Assembly: GCF_020618415.1 (NCBI RefSeq)
Contig: NZ_CP085344.1
Coordinates: 2,999,001-3,063,000, forward strand
DNA from: Cupriavidus sp. MP-37
GTDB taxonomy: Bacteria; Pseudomonadota; Gammaproteobacteria; Burkholderiales; Burkholderiaceae
DNA: 64,000 bases
Reading direction: 5' to 3'
Shown here in pieces: positions 46,106-55,775 of this stretch (the stretch's first letter is position 1; every line of letters starts with the position of its first letter). The notes below the pieces were generated by a model that saw only the letters and a program-made list of their open reading frames with translations, ran no database searches and was not told the origin of the DNA. The translations under genes were made by a program, and so were the position numbers.

Positions 46106-46780
46106 ATGACGCACGGCGCCCGCAAACCCGACCGATCGCCCCAACGCCTCGGCCTGAACGACCTTGCCAGGCTGCGCGACACCCTCAAGGCCGACACCGA
46201 GCGCCGCGAAGCCGAGCGCCTGGCCGCCGAGCAGGCGGCCGAGCGCGCCCGCGCCGAGGCCGATGTGTTCCGCACCAGCGTGGGCCAGGTCAGCCAGCTG
46301 CGCGACCGCAATCGCGCCCACCATCCCGCCAGCAAGCCCGCACCCGTGCCGGTGCAGTCACAGCGCAACGACCAGGCGGTGTTGCAGGCGTCGCTGTCCG
46401 ACGAATTCGACGTGGAAAGCCTGCTCGAAACCGACGAGACGCTGTCGTTCCGCCGACCCGGCATCGGCATGGACGTGGTGCGCAAGCTGCGCCGCGGCGA
46501 ATGGGTGCCGCAGGACAAGGTCGACCTGCACGGCCTGCGCAGCGACGAGGCGCGCGAGGCGCTGGCCGAGTTCCTGCGCCGCTCGGTGCGCAACGGCGTG
46601 CGCTGCGTGCGCGTGATCCACGGCAAGGGCCTGGGCTCGCCCGACAAACTGCCGGTGCTCAAGGGCAAGGTGCGCAGCTGGCTGGTGCAGAAGGAGGAAG
46701 TGCTGGCCTTCGTGCAGGCGCGCGAGGCCGAAGGCGGCGCCGGCGCGCTGATGGTGCTGCTGCGCCAGCCGCGCGCCTGA
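46106..46780 (+). CDS. Smr (MutS2 C-terminal-like) domain protein
   Basis: A 224-residue protein of the SmrA/B type. The first 130 residues are charged and helical (LKADTERREAERLAAEQAAE, probable coiled coil), and the C-terminal Smr domain (about 140-224) carries the family motifs VDLHGLRSDEAREALAEFLR and VRVIHGKGLGS. Smr domains are nicking endonucleases in MutS2 and act in ribosome rescue or mRNA cleavage in SmrB; which applies here is unknown. It is 12 bp before the TRIC-like gene on the same strand, so the two probably form an operon. Confidence 0.92.
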   Translation: MTHGARKPDRSPQRLGLNDLARLRDTLKADTERREAERLAAEQAAERARAEADVFRTSVGQVSQLRDRNRAHHPASKPAPVPVQSQRNDQAVLQASLSDEFDVESLLETDETLSFRRPGIGMDVVRKLRRGEWVPQDKVDLHGLRSDEAREALAEFLRRSVRNGVRCVRVIHGKGLGSPDKLPVLKGKVRSWLVQKEEVLAFVQAREAEGGAGALMVLLRQPRA

Positions 46781-46792
46781 CGCCGCGCCCGG

Positions 46793-47434
46793 ATGCATCT
46801 TCCGCTCGAGTTGCTGATGGGGCGGCTGCCCCTGATCCTCCACATCATGGAGGTGATCGGCGTGCTCGCCTTCGCGGTCTCGGGCGTGGTCGACGCGCGC
46901 AAGCAGCGCCTGGACGTGGTCGGCACCTTCGTGGTGGCCTTTGCCACCGCCTTCGGCGGCGGCACCGTGCGCGACGTGCTGCTCGACCGGCGCCCGTTCT
47001 ACTGGGTCGACCACGAAGGCTACGTGCTGCTGATCTTCGCGATGTCGTTCGGCGCGTCGTTGGTGCTGCGCGTGGTCAGCCGGGTGGCCTCGGACCGGGC
47101 CATGATCGTCGCCGATGCCATCGGGCTCGGACTGTTCTCGGTGACCGGCGCCTCGCTGGCGCTGGTGGCGCAGATGACGCCCACGGTGGCCGTCATGATG
47201 GGCATTATCTCGGCCGTGTTCGGCGGCGTGGTGCGCGACGTCCTGTGCAATGAAGTGCCGATGATCCTGCGCGACCGCTCGCCCTATGCCACCTGCTCGT
47301 TCGTCGGCTGCTGGATCTATATCGGGCTGACCTGGATCGAAGTGCGGCAGGAGGCGGCGCTGCTGACCGGCGCGCTGGCGATCATCGCCATGCGCCTGGC
47401 GTCGGTGCGCTACGGCTGGAAGCTGCCCAGCTGA
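46793..47434 (+). CDS. Trimeric intracellular cation (TRIC) channel / UPF0126 family protein
   Basis: A 213-residue inner-membrane protein with about seven hydrophobic segments. It has the twin family motifs: FAVSGVVDARKQRLDVVGTF with TAFGGGTVRDVLLDRRP, and FSVTGASLALVAQMTPTVAV with ISAVFGGVVRDVLCNEVPMI. The GGGxVRD repeats are diagnostic of UPF0126, which are now classed as bacterial TRIC channels. It follows the Smr gene by 12 bp. Physiological role in bacteria is not established. Confidence 0.92.
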   Translation: MHLPLELLMGRLPLILHIMEVIGVLAFAVSGVVDARKQRLDVVGTFVVAFATAFGGGTVRDVLLDRRPFYWVDHEGYVLLIFAMSFGASLVLRVVSRVASDRAMIVADAIGLGLFSVTGASLALVAQMTPTVAVMMGIISAVFGGVVRDVLCNEVPMILRDRSPYATCSFVGCWIYIGLTWIEVRQEAALLTGALAIIAMRLASVRYGWKLPS

Positions 47435-47464
47435 GCGGCGCCTGAAGCGTCCGCACCAATGAAA

Positions 47465-47486
47465 ACGCCGCCCTGCAAGGCGGCGT
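47465..47486 (-). terminator. Terminator of glnB
   Basis: On the minus strand, ACGCCGCC (47479-47486) and GGCGGCGT (47465-47472) pair over an 8-bp stem followed by TTTC. It lies 22 bp after the glnB stop and between the convergent TRIC and glnB genes. The U-tract is short. Confidence 0.6.
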
Positions 47487-47507
47487 GTCGCTGAGCTGGC
47501 CGGTGGC

Positions 47508-47870
<363 letters not shown>

Positions 47871-48092
47871 TCACGCGCCCGGCGGCGCATCGCCGCGGAC
47901 GCGGCGCTCTCCGGGGGGCATTTTAACAGCCCTTGCACGCTTGCATTTCCGCCAGAACAACAGCCGGCGCGGCCGCTGCGTGGGCTGACGCGCATCCGGA
48001 GCCGTCCGCGCCTGTGGATAACCCTGTGGGCAGCCGCTGGAGAACCTGTGCATAAACCAGCACTCAAGCGCCACACCAACCGGGCCCGGCGC

Positions 48093-50141
48093 TCAGTCCG
48101 GCACCTTCTCCAGGTCGGCCAGCCACACCACCGACTCCGAGTCACTGGGCGCGCGCCAGTCTCCGCGTGGCGACAGCGAGCCGCCCGACCCCACCTTGGG
48201 CGCATTCGGCACGCATGAGCGCTTGAACTGGCTGGTGCGGAAGAAGCGGTCCAGGAAGATCGCCAGGTTGCGCTTGATGTCGGGCAGGCCGTACTGGTTG
48301 CGCACCACGTGCGGGCCGTTGGGCCAGATGCCGCGCTCGCGGTCGCCCCAGGCATGCTGCGCCAGGAAGGCGATCTTCGACGGGGTAAAGCCGAAGCGCA
48401 GCGTGTAGTAGAGGTTGAAGTCCTGCAGCTCGTATGGGCCGATGGTGCTCTCGGTCTTCTGCTCGGGGCCGTGGTTGCTGTCGCCGGGGATCAACTCGGG
48501 GCTGATGTCGGTGTCGAGCACCGCCAGCAGCACGTCCGAGCCGCCGTCGCCCACCTGCCCGGTCTCGGCGACCCAGCGCACCAGGTGCGAGATCAGCGTC
48601 TTGGGCACGCTCGCGTTGACGTTGTAGTGCGACATGTGGTCGCCCACGCCATAGGTGCACCAGCCCAGCGCCAGCTCGCTCAGGTCGCCGGTGCCGATGA
48701 CGATGGCATGGTGGAAGTTGGCCAGCCGGAACAGGTGGTTGGTGCGCTCGCCCGCCTGCACGTTCTCGAAGGTCACGTCGTAGATCTTCTCGCCGGCGGC
48801 ATAGGGGTGGCCCAGGTCCTTCAGCATCGCCAGGCACGACGGCCGGATATCGATCTCGGTCGCGCTGCATCCCACCACCTGCATCAGCTGGCGCGCCTGC
48901 TGCAGCGTGCGGCCGCTGGTGGCGAAGCCCGGCATGGTGTACGCCAGGATATTGGCGCGCGGCAAGCCGAGCCGGTCCATCGCCTTGGCGCAGACCAGCA
49001 GCGCATGGGTGGAGTCGAGCCCGCCCGAGACGCCGATCACGACCTTGCTGATCTTGCTCGCCGACAGCCGCTGCACCAGGGCCTGCACCTGGATGTTGTA
49101 GACCTCCATGCAGCGTTCGTCGCGCTGGCGCGGATCGGCCGGCACGTACGGGAAGCGCGCCACGTTGCGCTCCAGCGGCAGCGACTTTTCCAGCGTCAGG
49201 TCGAGCGGGAAGCGCACCACGCGAAACTGCTCGACCTCGGCCTTGTGCCGCCGCACCGAGTGGCCGAAGGTCACCTGGTGCATGCGCTCGCGCGACAGCC
49301 GCTCGACGTCGATATCGGCGAACAGCAGGTGCGAGGTGTCGGCAAAGCGCTCGGACTCGGCCAGCAGCTCGCCGTTCTCGCAGATCAGCGCCTGGCCATC
49401 CCAGGCCAGGTCGGTGGTCGACTCGCCCTTGCCGGCCGAGGTGTACAGGTAGGCCGCCAGGCAGCGCGCCGATTGCTGCGACACCAGCTGGTGCCGGTAG
49501 CCCGACTTGCCGACCACGATATTCGATGCCGACAGGTTGACCAGCACCGTGGCCCCGGCCAGTGCCGCGAACGACGACGGCGGGATCGGCACCCACACGT
49601 CCTCGCAGATCTCGGCGTGGAAGCGGAAGTCGGGGATGTCTTCGAGGTCGAACAGCAGGCCGGCGCCGAACGGCACCTCCTGGCCCAGCAGCTGGATCGA
49701 CGTGACCGCGGCGTTGTCGGCGGCGCTGAACTGCCGGGCCTCGTAGAACTCCCAGTAGTTGGGCAGGTAGGTCTTGGGCACCACGCCCTGGATGCGTCCG
49801 CGCGCCACCACCACGGCGCAGTTGAACAGCTGGTGCTCGACCCGCAGCGGCATGCCCACGATCAACGCCGCCGGCAGCTTGCGCGAAGCCTCGACGATGG
49901 TCGCCAGCGCCGCCTGGCAGGCATCCAGCAGCGCGCGCTGGTGGAACAGGTCATCGCAGGTGTAGGCCGACAGCCCCAGCTCCGGGAACGCGACCAGCAC
50001 GGCGCCGCGCTGCGCCGCCTGCGTCGCCAGGGCGATGGTCTCGTTGGCGTTGAAGGCCGGGTCGGCCACGCGGCAGACCGGCACGCCCACCGCGACGCGC
50101 GCAAAGCCGTGCGAATACAGGTTGAAAAACAGGTTTTTCAT
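48093..50141 (-). CDS. nadE: Glutamine-dependent NAD+ synthetase
   Basis: A 682-residue enzyme that completes NAD synthesis by amidating deamido-NAD with glutamine-derived ammonia. The N-terminal nitrilase-like glutaminase domain (about 1-290) has catalytic Glu in [13 protein letters not shown], Lys in [17 protein letters not shown] and Cys in [13 protein letters not shown]. The C-terminal synthetase domain has the PP-loop [20 protein letters not shown] (about residue 350). The ATG at 50139-50141 ([20 protein letters not shown]) is chosen; an upstream frame extension of 32 residues is not family-like. Its neighbour is glnB. The large two-domain form has a built-in ammonia tunnel. Confidence 0.96.
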   Translation of the reverse strand: MKNLFFNLYSHGFARVAVGVPVCRVADPAFNANETIALATQAAQRGAVLVAFPELGLSAYTCDDLFHQRALLDACQAALATIVEASRKLPAALIVGMPLRVEHQLFNCAVVVARGRIQGVVPKTYLPNYWEFYEARQFSAADNAAVTSIQLLGQEVPFGAGLLFDLEDIPDFRFHAEICEDVWVPIPPSSFAALAGATVLVNLSASNIVVGKSGYRHQLVSQQSARCLAAYLYTSAGKGESTTDLAWDGQALICENGELLAESERFADTSHLLFADIDVERLSRERMHQVTFGHSVRRHKAEVEQFRVVRFPLDLTLEKSLPLERNVARFPYVPADPRQRDERCMEVYNIQVQALVQRLSASKISKVVIGVSGGLDSTHALLVCAKAMDRLGLPRANILAYTMPGFATSGRTLQQARQLMQVVGCSATEIDIRPSCLAMLKDLGHPYAAGEKIYDVTFENVQAGERTNHLFRLANFHHAIVIGTGDLSELALGWCTYGVGDHMSHYNVNASVPKTLISHLVRWVAETGQVGDGGSDVLLAVLDTDISPELIPGDSNHGPEQKTESTIGPYELQDFNLYYTLRFGFTPSKIAFLAQHAWGDRERGIWPNGPHVVRNQYGLPDIKRNLAIFLDRFFRTSQFKRSCVPNAPKVGSGGSLSPRGDWRAPSDSESVVWLADLEKVPD

Positions 50142-50324
50142 ATCGGGGCCTTGGTGTTGGGAGTCGTGCGCTGGGCCGCTGGACCAGCCGCAGGTGTGCG
50201 GGTCGCCCGGTGCATCCGTGGATGCCTGCGAAAGCACTATTGACCAGGATGCTCCATTTTACGACGCCGGCCCGGGCGCGGGGTTTCCGGTAGACTCGAC
50301 CGCTCCACAGAGGAAACTGGTGCC

Positions 50325-51566
50325 ATGCAGTCTGAATCATGCGTGCCCGGGCAGGGCCAGCCGGCACGGCAAACGCGCAACGAAGCCGGCGATGCCGCCC
50401 CGGAATACCGAACCGAGATCGTCTCCGACCTGGGCCAGATCGATGCCGCCGCCTGGGACGCCCTGGTGGCGCGCCATGCCGATGCCACGCCCTTCCTCAA
50501 GCATGCCTTCCTGCACGCGTTGCACGCCAGCGGCAGCGCCTGCGCCGAAACCGGCTGGCATCCGCGCTACCTGACCTTGTGGGCGCCGGCCACGGCGGGC
50601 TGCCCGGAACGGCTGGCCGCCGCGATGCCGCTCTACGCCAAGGCGCATTCGTATGGCGAGTATGTCTTCGACTGGGCCTGGGCCGATGCCTATGCCCGCA
50701 ACGGCATCGAGTACTACCCCAAGTGGCTGGCGGCGATCCCGTTCACGCCGGTGCGCGGCGCGCGGCTGCTGGCCGAAGACGCCGAGGCGCGCCGGCTGCT
50801 GCTGCAGATGGCGCTGGCGCTGGCCGCCGACAGCCAGATGTCGTCGCTGCACATCCTGTTTCCGGACGAGGCCGAGGCCGCGCTGATGGAAGGTGCCGGC
50901 ATGCTGATGCGGCACGGCGTGCAGTTCCACTGGACCAACGACGGCTATGGCAGCTTCGACGACTTTCTCGCCACGCTGTCGCAGAAAAAGCGCAAGAACA
51001 TCCGCGCCGAGCGCCGCCAGGTGGCCCAGGCCGGCATCACCTTCCGCCGCCTGCGCGGCGCGCAGATCGACGACGAGGCATGGAAGTTCTTCAACCGCTG
51101 CTATCGCCAGACCTACCGCGAGCACCATTCCACGCCCTACCTGAACCTGGATTTCTTCCGCCGCATCGGCGCGGCCATGCCGCAGCACCTGCTGCTGGTG
51201 ATCGCCGAGCGCGCGGGCCAGCCCATCGCCAGTTCGCTGCTGGTCTATGACGAGTCGCCCGAGGTCAGCACCCTCTACGGCCGCTACTGGGGCGCGCTGG
51301 AGTACCACGCCTGCCTCCACTTCGAGACCGCGTACTACCAGCCGCTCGAGTTCTGCATCGAACATGGCATCGGCACCTTCGAGGGCGGTGCGCAGGGCGA
51401 GCACAAGATGGCGCGCGGCTTCCTGCCGGTGGCCACGCGCTCGGCCCACTGGCTGGCGCATCCCGCCTTTGCCGATGCGGTCGAGCGCTTCCTGGCGCGC
51501 GAGCGCCAGGGCATCGACGCCTACCTGGACGAGCTGGGCGAGCGCAACCCGTTCGCGCGCGCCTGA
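50325..51566 (+). CDS. FemAB-like / GNAT-fold protein (DUF482)
   Basis: A 413-residue protein of the COG3146/DUF482 group, sometimes described as peptidoglycan biosynthesis/recognition or FemAB-like acyltransferases. Conserved stretches are ARHADATPFLKHAFLHALHA near residue 50, LATLSQKKRKNIRAERRQVA in the middle and GTFEGGAQGEHKMARGFLPV near 360. No signal peptide or membrane segment. ATG at 50325 follows AGAGGAAACTG. It stands alone between nadE and the convergent cytochrome b561 gene. Enzymatic function is unproven. Confidence 0.88.
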   Translation: MQSESCVPGQGQPARQTRNEAGDAAPEYRTEIVSDLGQIDAAAWDALVARHADATPFLKHAFLHALHASGSACAETGWHPRYLTLWAPATAGCPERLAAAMPLYAKAHSYGEYVFDWAWADAYARNGIEYYPKWLAAIPFTPVRGARLLAEDAEARRLLLQMALALAADSQMSSLHILFPDEAEAALMEGAGMLMRHGVQFHWTNDGYGSFDDFLATLSQKKRKNIRAERRQVAQAGITFRRLRGAQIDDEAWKFFNRCYRQTYREHHSTPYLNLDFFRRIGAAMPQHLLLVIAERAGQPIASSLLVYDESPEVSTLYGRYWGALEYHACLHFETAYYQPLEFCIEHGIGTFEGGAQGEHKMARGFLPVATRSAHWLAHPAFADAVERFLARERQGIDAYLDELGERNPFARA

Positions 51567-51582
51567 GGCCGCGAGGTCGCGC

Positions 51583-52155
51583 TCAGCGCCACATGCGCCG
51601 CAGCGTGTCGTCGCCCAGCATGTAGTGGTGGAACAGCGCCGCCATCGCATGCAGGCCGATGACCAGGTAGAACGCGGTACCCAGGGTTTCGTGGATTTCC
51701 TTGACGCTGTCCTTCAGCGCCGGGTCGGGCGCGACCAGCGCGGGCACTTCGAGCCCCAGCACCGGCAGCGCCAGCAGGTGGCCGTCGGCATTCATCGCCA
51801 GCAGGCCCAGCAGCGGCTGGGCCAGGATAAACAGGTACAGCACCCAGTGCATGGCCGCGCCGGCCCGCTGCATCCAGCGCGCGCCTGGCTCCGGCGCGGG
51901 CGCCCCGTGCAGCAGGCGCCACAGCAGGCGCGGCACGGCCAGTACCAGCACCAGCGCGCCGGCCCATTCATGCACCGCCATCGCCAGCGCGCGCGGCGGC
52001 GTGCCCTTGGCGAAGTTGCCCTTCAGCTCGATCGCGGCATAGGCCAGCGCGACCAGCAGGAACACCGCCCAGTGGAAGACCACCGCCAGCCGGCCGTAGC
52101 GGCGCGACGGCGACAGGGCTTGCGGCAATGCCCGGATTTCGGTGATGGGATTCAT
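51583..52155 (-). CDS. Cytochrome b561
   Basis: A 190-residue inner-membrane di-heme cytochrome of the YodB/CybB type with four helices. Candidate heme-ligand histidines are in VVFHWAVFLLVAL, MAVHEWAGALVLVL, HETLGTAFYLV and GLHAMAALFHHY. The start is the ATG at 52153-52155 (MNPITEIRALPQALSPSRRY), with AGAGGAGT upstream; a longer frame upstream lacks this and overlaps the ppa terminator. Such proteins oxidise quinols or dispose of superoxide. It is convergent with the FemAB-like gene and follows ppa on the same strand. Confidence 0.93.
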   Translation of the reverse strand: MNPITEIRALPQALSPSRRYGRLAVVFHWAVFLLVALAYAAIELKGNFAKGTPPRALAMAVHEWAGALVLVLAVPRLLWRLLHGAPAPEPGARWMQRAGAAMHWVLYLFILAQPLLGLLAMNADGHLLALPVLGLEVPALVAPDPALKDSVKEIHETLGTAFYLVIGLHAMAALFHHYMLGDDTLRRMWR

Positions 52156-52235
52156 GGGGACTCCTCTTGTCAGCACCCGCATAGCGTAGCGCAAGGCACT
52201 TGCCCGGACCCCGGCCTGCATCAAGCGCGCGGCAA

Positions 52236-52260
52236 CAAAAAACCCCGCCGCAGCGGGGTT
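52236..52260 (-). terminator. Rho-independent terminator of ppa
   Basis: On the minus strand AACCCCGC-TGCG-GCGGGGTT-type hairpin (arms ACCCCGC and GCGGGGT) followed by TTTTTTG, 20 bp after the ppa stop at 52280. The stem is seven pairs and the U-run is good. Confidence 0.88.
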
Positions 52261-52279
52261 CATTCAGCGGCGGTGCAGC

Positions 52280-52807
52280 TTACTTCTTGTAGTTGGCCAC
52301 GCCGTCGGTAATTTCCTTGTGGGCTTCCTCGATGCCGGCCCAGCCTTCCACCTTGACCCACTTGCCGGCCTCCAGTGCCTTGTAGTGCTCAAAGAAATGC
52401 TTGATCTGGTCGAGCAGGTTCTGCGGCACGTCGGACAGGCCCTTCATGTAGGCCGTTGCCGGCGACAGCTTGTCGACCGGAACCGCCACCAGCTTGGCGT
52501 CGACGCCGGACTCGTCGGTCATCTTCAGCATGCCGAGTGCGCGGCAGCGCACCACCGCGCCGGCCAGGATCGGGAACGGCGACAGCACCAGCACGTCCAC
52601 CGGGTCGCCGTCGCCCGACAGCGTTTGCGGGATGTAGCCATAGTTGGCCGGATAGCGCATGCCGGTGCCGATGAAGCGGTCGACGAACAGCAGGCCGGTT
52701 TCCTTGTCGGCCTCGTACTTCACCGGATCGCTCTGGGCCGAGATCTCGATGATGACGTTGAAATCGTTGGGGATGTCCTTGCCCGGGGATACGAGATTGA
52801 AGCTCAT
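52280..52807 (-). CDS. ppa: Inorganic pyrophosphatase (family I)
   Basis: A 175-residue soluble, probably hexameric enzyme that hydrolyses pyrophosphate to phosphate. The catalytic metal site is visible as [13 protein letters not shown] (about residue 62-74). Other family features are [20 protein letters not shown] and [16 protein letters not shown]. The ATG at 52805-52807 is followed by [16 protein letters not shown], the usual start. A -10 TATAAT on the minus strand (52849-52854) lies about 43 bp upstream. A strong terminator follows. Confidence 0.98.
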   Translation of the reverse strand: MSFNLVSPGKDIPNDFNVIIEISAQSDPVKYEADKETGLLFVDRFIGTGMRYPANYGYIPQTLSGDGDPVDVLVLSPFPILAGAVVRCRALGMLKMTDESGVDAKLVAVPVDKLSPATAYMKGLSDVPQNLLDQIKHFFEHYKALEAGKWVKVEGWAGIEEAHKEITDGVANYKK

Positions 52808-52848
52808 GCGGTTCTCCAGATGCCTGCGGTGTGTGTTGGATGGCGGGC

Positions 52849-52854
52849 ATTATA
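52849..52854 (-). promoter_or_regulatory. -10 box of ppa
   Basis: The minus strand reads GCTATAATGCCC, an exact TATAAT at 52849-52854, about 43 bp before the ppa start. No clear -35 at 16-18 bp. Confidence 0.5.
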
Positions 52855-53017
52855 GCGGCTCATGCCTGACCGCAGGCTGACAGGCCGGCATGCCGCGGCG
52901 CCTTGCAGCGCGGCCGGCGTCGGCGATAATGGCGCATTCTTCAGCCGTCGCTGAATAGCGCAGCGCCCCCGCTGCCCTGCCCCTCTGTTGTTGCACCCTG
53001 CTGCCCCGGAGCCATCC

Positions 53018-54454
53018 ATGCACGCCCAGCACTTCGTCGCCAACCGCCTGATCGCGCCCGACAACGGCCTGCGCATCAAGGTGTTCGATCCGTCCAACGG
53101 CGAGCCGTTCGCCGAGATCGCGCGCGGCAACGCCACCGATGTCAATGTCGCCGTCCATGCGGCGCGCCAGGCCGCCGACGGCGCCTGGGGCCAGATGGCC
53201 CCGGCCGAGCGGGTGCGCCTGCTCAACCGCGTCGCCGTGGCGCTGATCGCCCACGAAGAAGAGCTGGCCGCGCTCGAGGCCCGCGACACCGGCAAGCCGC
53301 TGCGCCAGGCCCGCGCCGACGCCCGCGCGGTGGCGCGCTACTTCGAGTTCTACGCCGGCGCGGTCGACAAGCTGCACGGCCAGACCATTCCCTACAACCC
53401 GGGCTACACCGTGCTGACCGTGCGCGAGCCGCACGGCGTGACCGGCCACATCATCCCGTGGAACTACCCGCTGCAGATCTTCGGGCGCAGCGTCGGCGCG
53501 GCGCTGGCCGCCGGCAACGCCTGCGTGGTCAAGCCGGCCGAGGATGCCTGCCTGTCGCTGCTGCGCGTGGCCGAGATCGCCGCCGAGGCGGGCCTGCCCG
53601 AAGGCGCGCTCAACCTCATCACCGGCTACGGCCACGAGGCCGGCGCCGCGCTGGCGCGCCATCCCGGCATCAACCACATCTCGTTCACCGGCTCGCCGCA
53701 GACCGGCAAGCTGGTGTCGCAGCTGGCCGCCGAGAACCACGTGCCGGTCACGCTGGAACTGGGCGGCAAGTCGCCGCAGATCGTGTTTGCCGATGCCGAC
53801 CTCGACGCGCTGGTGCCGGTGGTGGTCAACGGCATCGTGCAGAACGCCGGCCAGACCTGCTCGGCCGGCAGCCGCCTGCTGGTCGAGCGCCCGGTCTATG
53901 ACGCGCTGCTCGACCGGCTGGCGTCGGTGTTCGAATCGCTGCGCGTGGGTCCGTCCGAGCTGGACCTGGAATGCGGCCCGCTGATCAGCCGCAAGCAGCA
54001 GCAGCGCGTATGGGACTTCGTCTCGGATGCGCAGCACGCCGGCGTGGCGGTGATGGCGCAGGGCCAGATCGTCGCCGAGGCGCCCGAGGCCGGCTACTAC
54101 CAGGTGCCGATGCTGTTCCGCGACGTGCCGCCCGCGCACCGGCTGGCGCAGGAAGAGGTGTTCGGCCCGCTGCTGGCGGCGATGCCGTTCGACACCGAGG
54201 CCGAAGCCATCGCGCTGGCCAACGGCACGCCCTACGGACTGGTCGCAGGGGTCTGGACCCGCGACGGCGGGCGCCAGCTGCGCCTCGCGCACAAGCTGCG
54301 CGCGGGCCAGGTCTTTATCAACAACTACGGCGCCGGCGGCGGCGTGGAGCTGCCCTTCGGCGGCAGCGGCCAGTCCGGCTACGGCCGCGAGAAGGGCTTC
54401 GAGGCCCTGTACGGATTCACCACCCTGAAAACCATCGCCATTCAACATGGGTAA
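53018..54454 (+). CDS. Aldehyde dehydrogenase family protein
   Basis: A 478-residue NAD(P)-dependent aldehyde dehydrogenase. The NAD-site motif FTGSPQTGKLVSQLA, the general-base glutamate in VTLELGGKSPQIVF and the catalytic cysteine in NAGQTCSAGSRLLVERPV are all present. C-terminal LPFGGSGQSGYGREKGFEAL completes the family pattern. ATG at 53018 (MHAQHFVANRLIAPDNG) is chosen over an upstream TTG. The substrate cannot be told, but the linked SDR and MFS genes suggest a small catabolic set. Its last 8 bp overlap a small membrane-protein gene. Confidence 0.95.
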   Translation: MHAQHFVANRLIAPDNGLRIKVFDPSNGEPFAEIARGNATDVNVAVHAARQAADGAWGQMAPAERVRLLNRVAVALIAHEEELAALEARDTGKPLRQARADARAVARYFEFYAGAVDKLHGQTIPYNPGYTVLTVREPHGVTGHIIPWNYPLQIFGRSVGAALAAGNACVVKPAEDACLSLLRVAEIAAEAGLPEGALNLITGYGHEAGAALARHPGINHISFTGSPQTGKLVSQLAAENHVPVTLELGGKSPQIVFADADLDALVPVVVNGIVQNAGQTCSAGSRLLVERPVYDALLDRLASVFESLRVGPSELDLECGPLISRKQQQRVWDFVSDAQHAGVAVMAQGQIVAEAPEAGYYQVPMLFRDVPPAHRLAQEEVFGPLLAAMPFDTEAEAIALANGTPYGLVAGVWTRDGGRQLRLAHKLRAGQVFINNYGAGGGVELPFGGSGQSGYGREKGFEALYGFTTLKTIAIQHG

Positions 54455-54689
54455 CATCAACTTCCTGTCCGTCGCCTTTGCCATCTTCTTTTTCTGGATG
54501 GCATGGCATGTCCGCAACAAGCGCGCCACCAATCCCTCCGGCATGCCGCGGCTGCAGGTGTTCAAGCGCAAGTGGGGCGACGTGATGGGCGACCGCGTGC
54601 ACTGGTGCCTGTATGTGGCGCTGCCGTTTTTGCTGGCGCTGATGATGGTGGCGAATGCGCTGCGGGGGCGGGGGCCGTTTTCGCATTGA
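54447..54689 (+). CDS. Small membrane protein, hypothetical
   Basis: An 80-residue protein with two likely membrane segments: INFLSVAFAIFFFWMAWHV (about 4-22) and WCLYVALPFLLALMMVANAL (about 52-72), joined by a basic loop NKRATNPSGMPRLQVFKRKW. It starts 8 bp inside the 3' end of the aldehyde dehydrogenase gene in another frame, which suggests coupling. I do not recognise a family. A role as a partner of the dehydrogenase or of a transporter cannot be told. Confidence 0.65.
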   Translation: MGNINFLSVAFAIFFFWMAWHVRNKRATNPSGMPRLQVFKRKWGDVMGDRVHWCLYVALPFLLALMMVANALRGRGPFSH

Positions 54690-54743
54690 GGTTGTCCGCG
54701 TGGCGCGTTGCTGTCGCTGGCATGGTCTGCCGCCCGTAGCAAA

Positions 54744-54876
54744 GGCTCCCCTCTCCCGCGAAGTGGGAGACGGGTGGGGGTGAGGGCCGGAGCGTCAACG
54801 AAGTGAAGCGCGTCGCCCTTGCCAGCGCCCGCCCTCACCCCCGCCCCTCTCCCGCAAGCGGGAGAGGGGAGCAAAC
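54744..54876. repeat. REP-like paired palindrome, copy C
   Basis: Left hairpin is degenerate (TCCCCTCTCCCGCGAAGTGG then GAGACGGGT), the right one perfect: CCCCTCTCCCGC/GCGGGAGAGGGG at 54844-54869. Flanks GGTGGGGGTGAGGGCCGGAG and CCGCCCTCACCCCCGC and the spacer AACGAAGTGAAG match copies B and D. It lies between two tandem plus-strand genes. Confidence 0.86.
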
Positions 54877-54934
54877 CCGCAGGACTTGATCACTCGGCAG
54901 CAAGCACAGTACCCACACCAGAAAGGAGACAAGC

Positions 54935-55693
54935 ATGAGACTGGCCAACAAGGTAGCGATCGTCACCGGCGGCGGTTCCGGCTTCGGCGAAGGCATTGCC
55001 CACACCTTTGCGCGCGAAGGCGCCCACGTGGTGGTGGCCGACCTGCGCGAGGAAGCGGCCGAGCGTGTCGCCGCGGCGATCCGTGACGCCGGCGGGCGTG
55101 CCCGCGCGGTGCGCGCCGATGTCTCGCGCGCAGCCGACACCGAGGCCATGCGCGACGCCGCGCTGGCCACCTTCGGCGACGTGCATATCGTCGTCAACAA
55201 CGCCGGCACCACCCATCGCAACAAGCCGATCCTGGAAGTCACCGAAGACGAGTTCGACCGCGTCTATGCCGTCAACGTCAAGAGCATCTACTGGTCGGCG
55301 CGCGCCTTTATCCCGCATTTCCGCCAGCGCGGCGGCGGCGTGTTCGTCAACATCGCTTCCACCGCCGGCATCCGGCCACGCCCGGGGCTGGTCTGGTACA
55401 ACGGCAGCAAGGGCGCGGTGATCACCGCCAGCAAGGCCATGGCCGCGGAGCTCGGCCCGGACAATATCCGCGTCAACTGCGTCAACCCGGTGATCGGCGC
55501 CACCGCGCTGCTCGAAGAATTCATGGGCATGCCCGACACGCCCGAGAACCGCGCGAAATTCCTCGCCACCATCCCGATGGGGCGCATGTCGACGCCGCAG
55601 GACGTGGCCAACGCCTGCCTGTACCTGGCCTCGGACGAAGCGGCCTTCATCACCGGCACCTGCATCGAAGTCGACGGCGGCCGCTGCGTCTGA
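54935..55693 (+). CDS. Short-chain dehydrogenase/reductase
   Basis: A 252-residue SDR with NAD(P) Rossmann motif TGGGSGFGEGIAHTFAREGA at residue 9, the NAG motif VNNAGTTHRNKPI, and the catalytic triad Ser in NIASTAGIRPRPG with Tyr-Lys in YNGSKGAVITASKAM. ATG at 54935 follows GAAAGGAGACAAG. It resembles FabG-like 3-oxoacyl-ACP or glucose dehydrogenases; its exact substrate is unknown. It precedes an MFS transporter by about 80 bp on the same strand, so the two may share a transcript. Confidence 0.93.
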   Translation: MRLANKVAIVTGGGSGFGEGIAHTFAREGAHVVVADLREEAAERVAAAIRDAGGRARAVRADVSRAADTEAMRDAALATFGDVHIVVNNAGTTHRNKPILEVTEDEFDRVYAVNVKSIYWSARAFIPHFRQRGGGVFVNIASTAGIRPRPGLVWYNGSKGAVITASKAMAAELGPDNIRVNCVNPVIGATALLEEFMGMPDTPENRAKFLATIPMGRMSTPQDVANACLYLASDEAAFITGTCIEVDGGRCV

Positions 55694-55775
55694 GCCGCGC
55701 GCCGGCCCGCCTGCCCTGTCGTACGGTAGCTGCAAGAACGCGTCACACAGAAACGCCCTTTCTTCAGGAGACAGC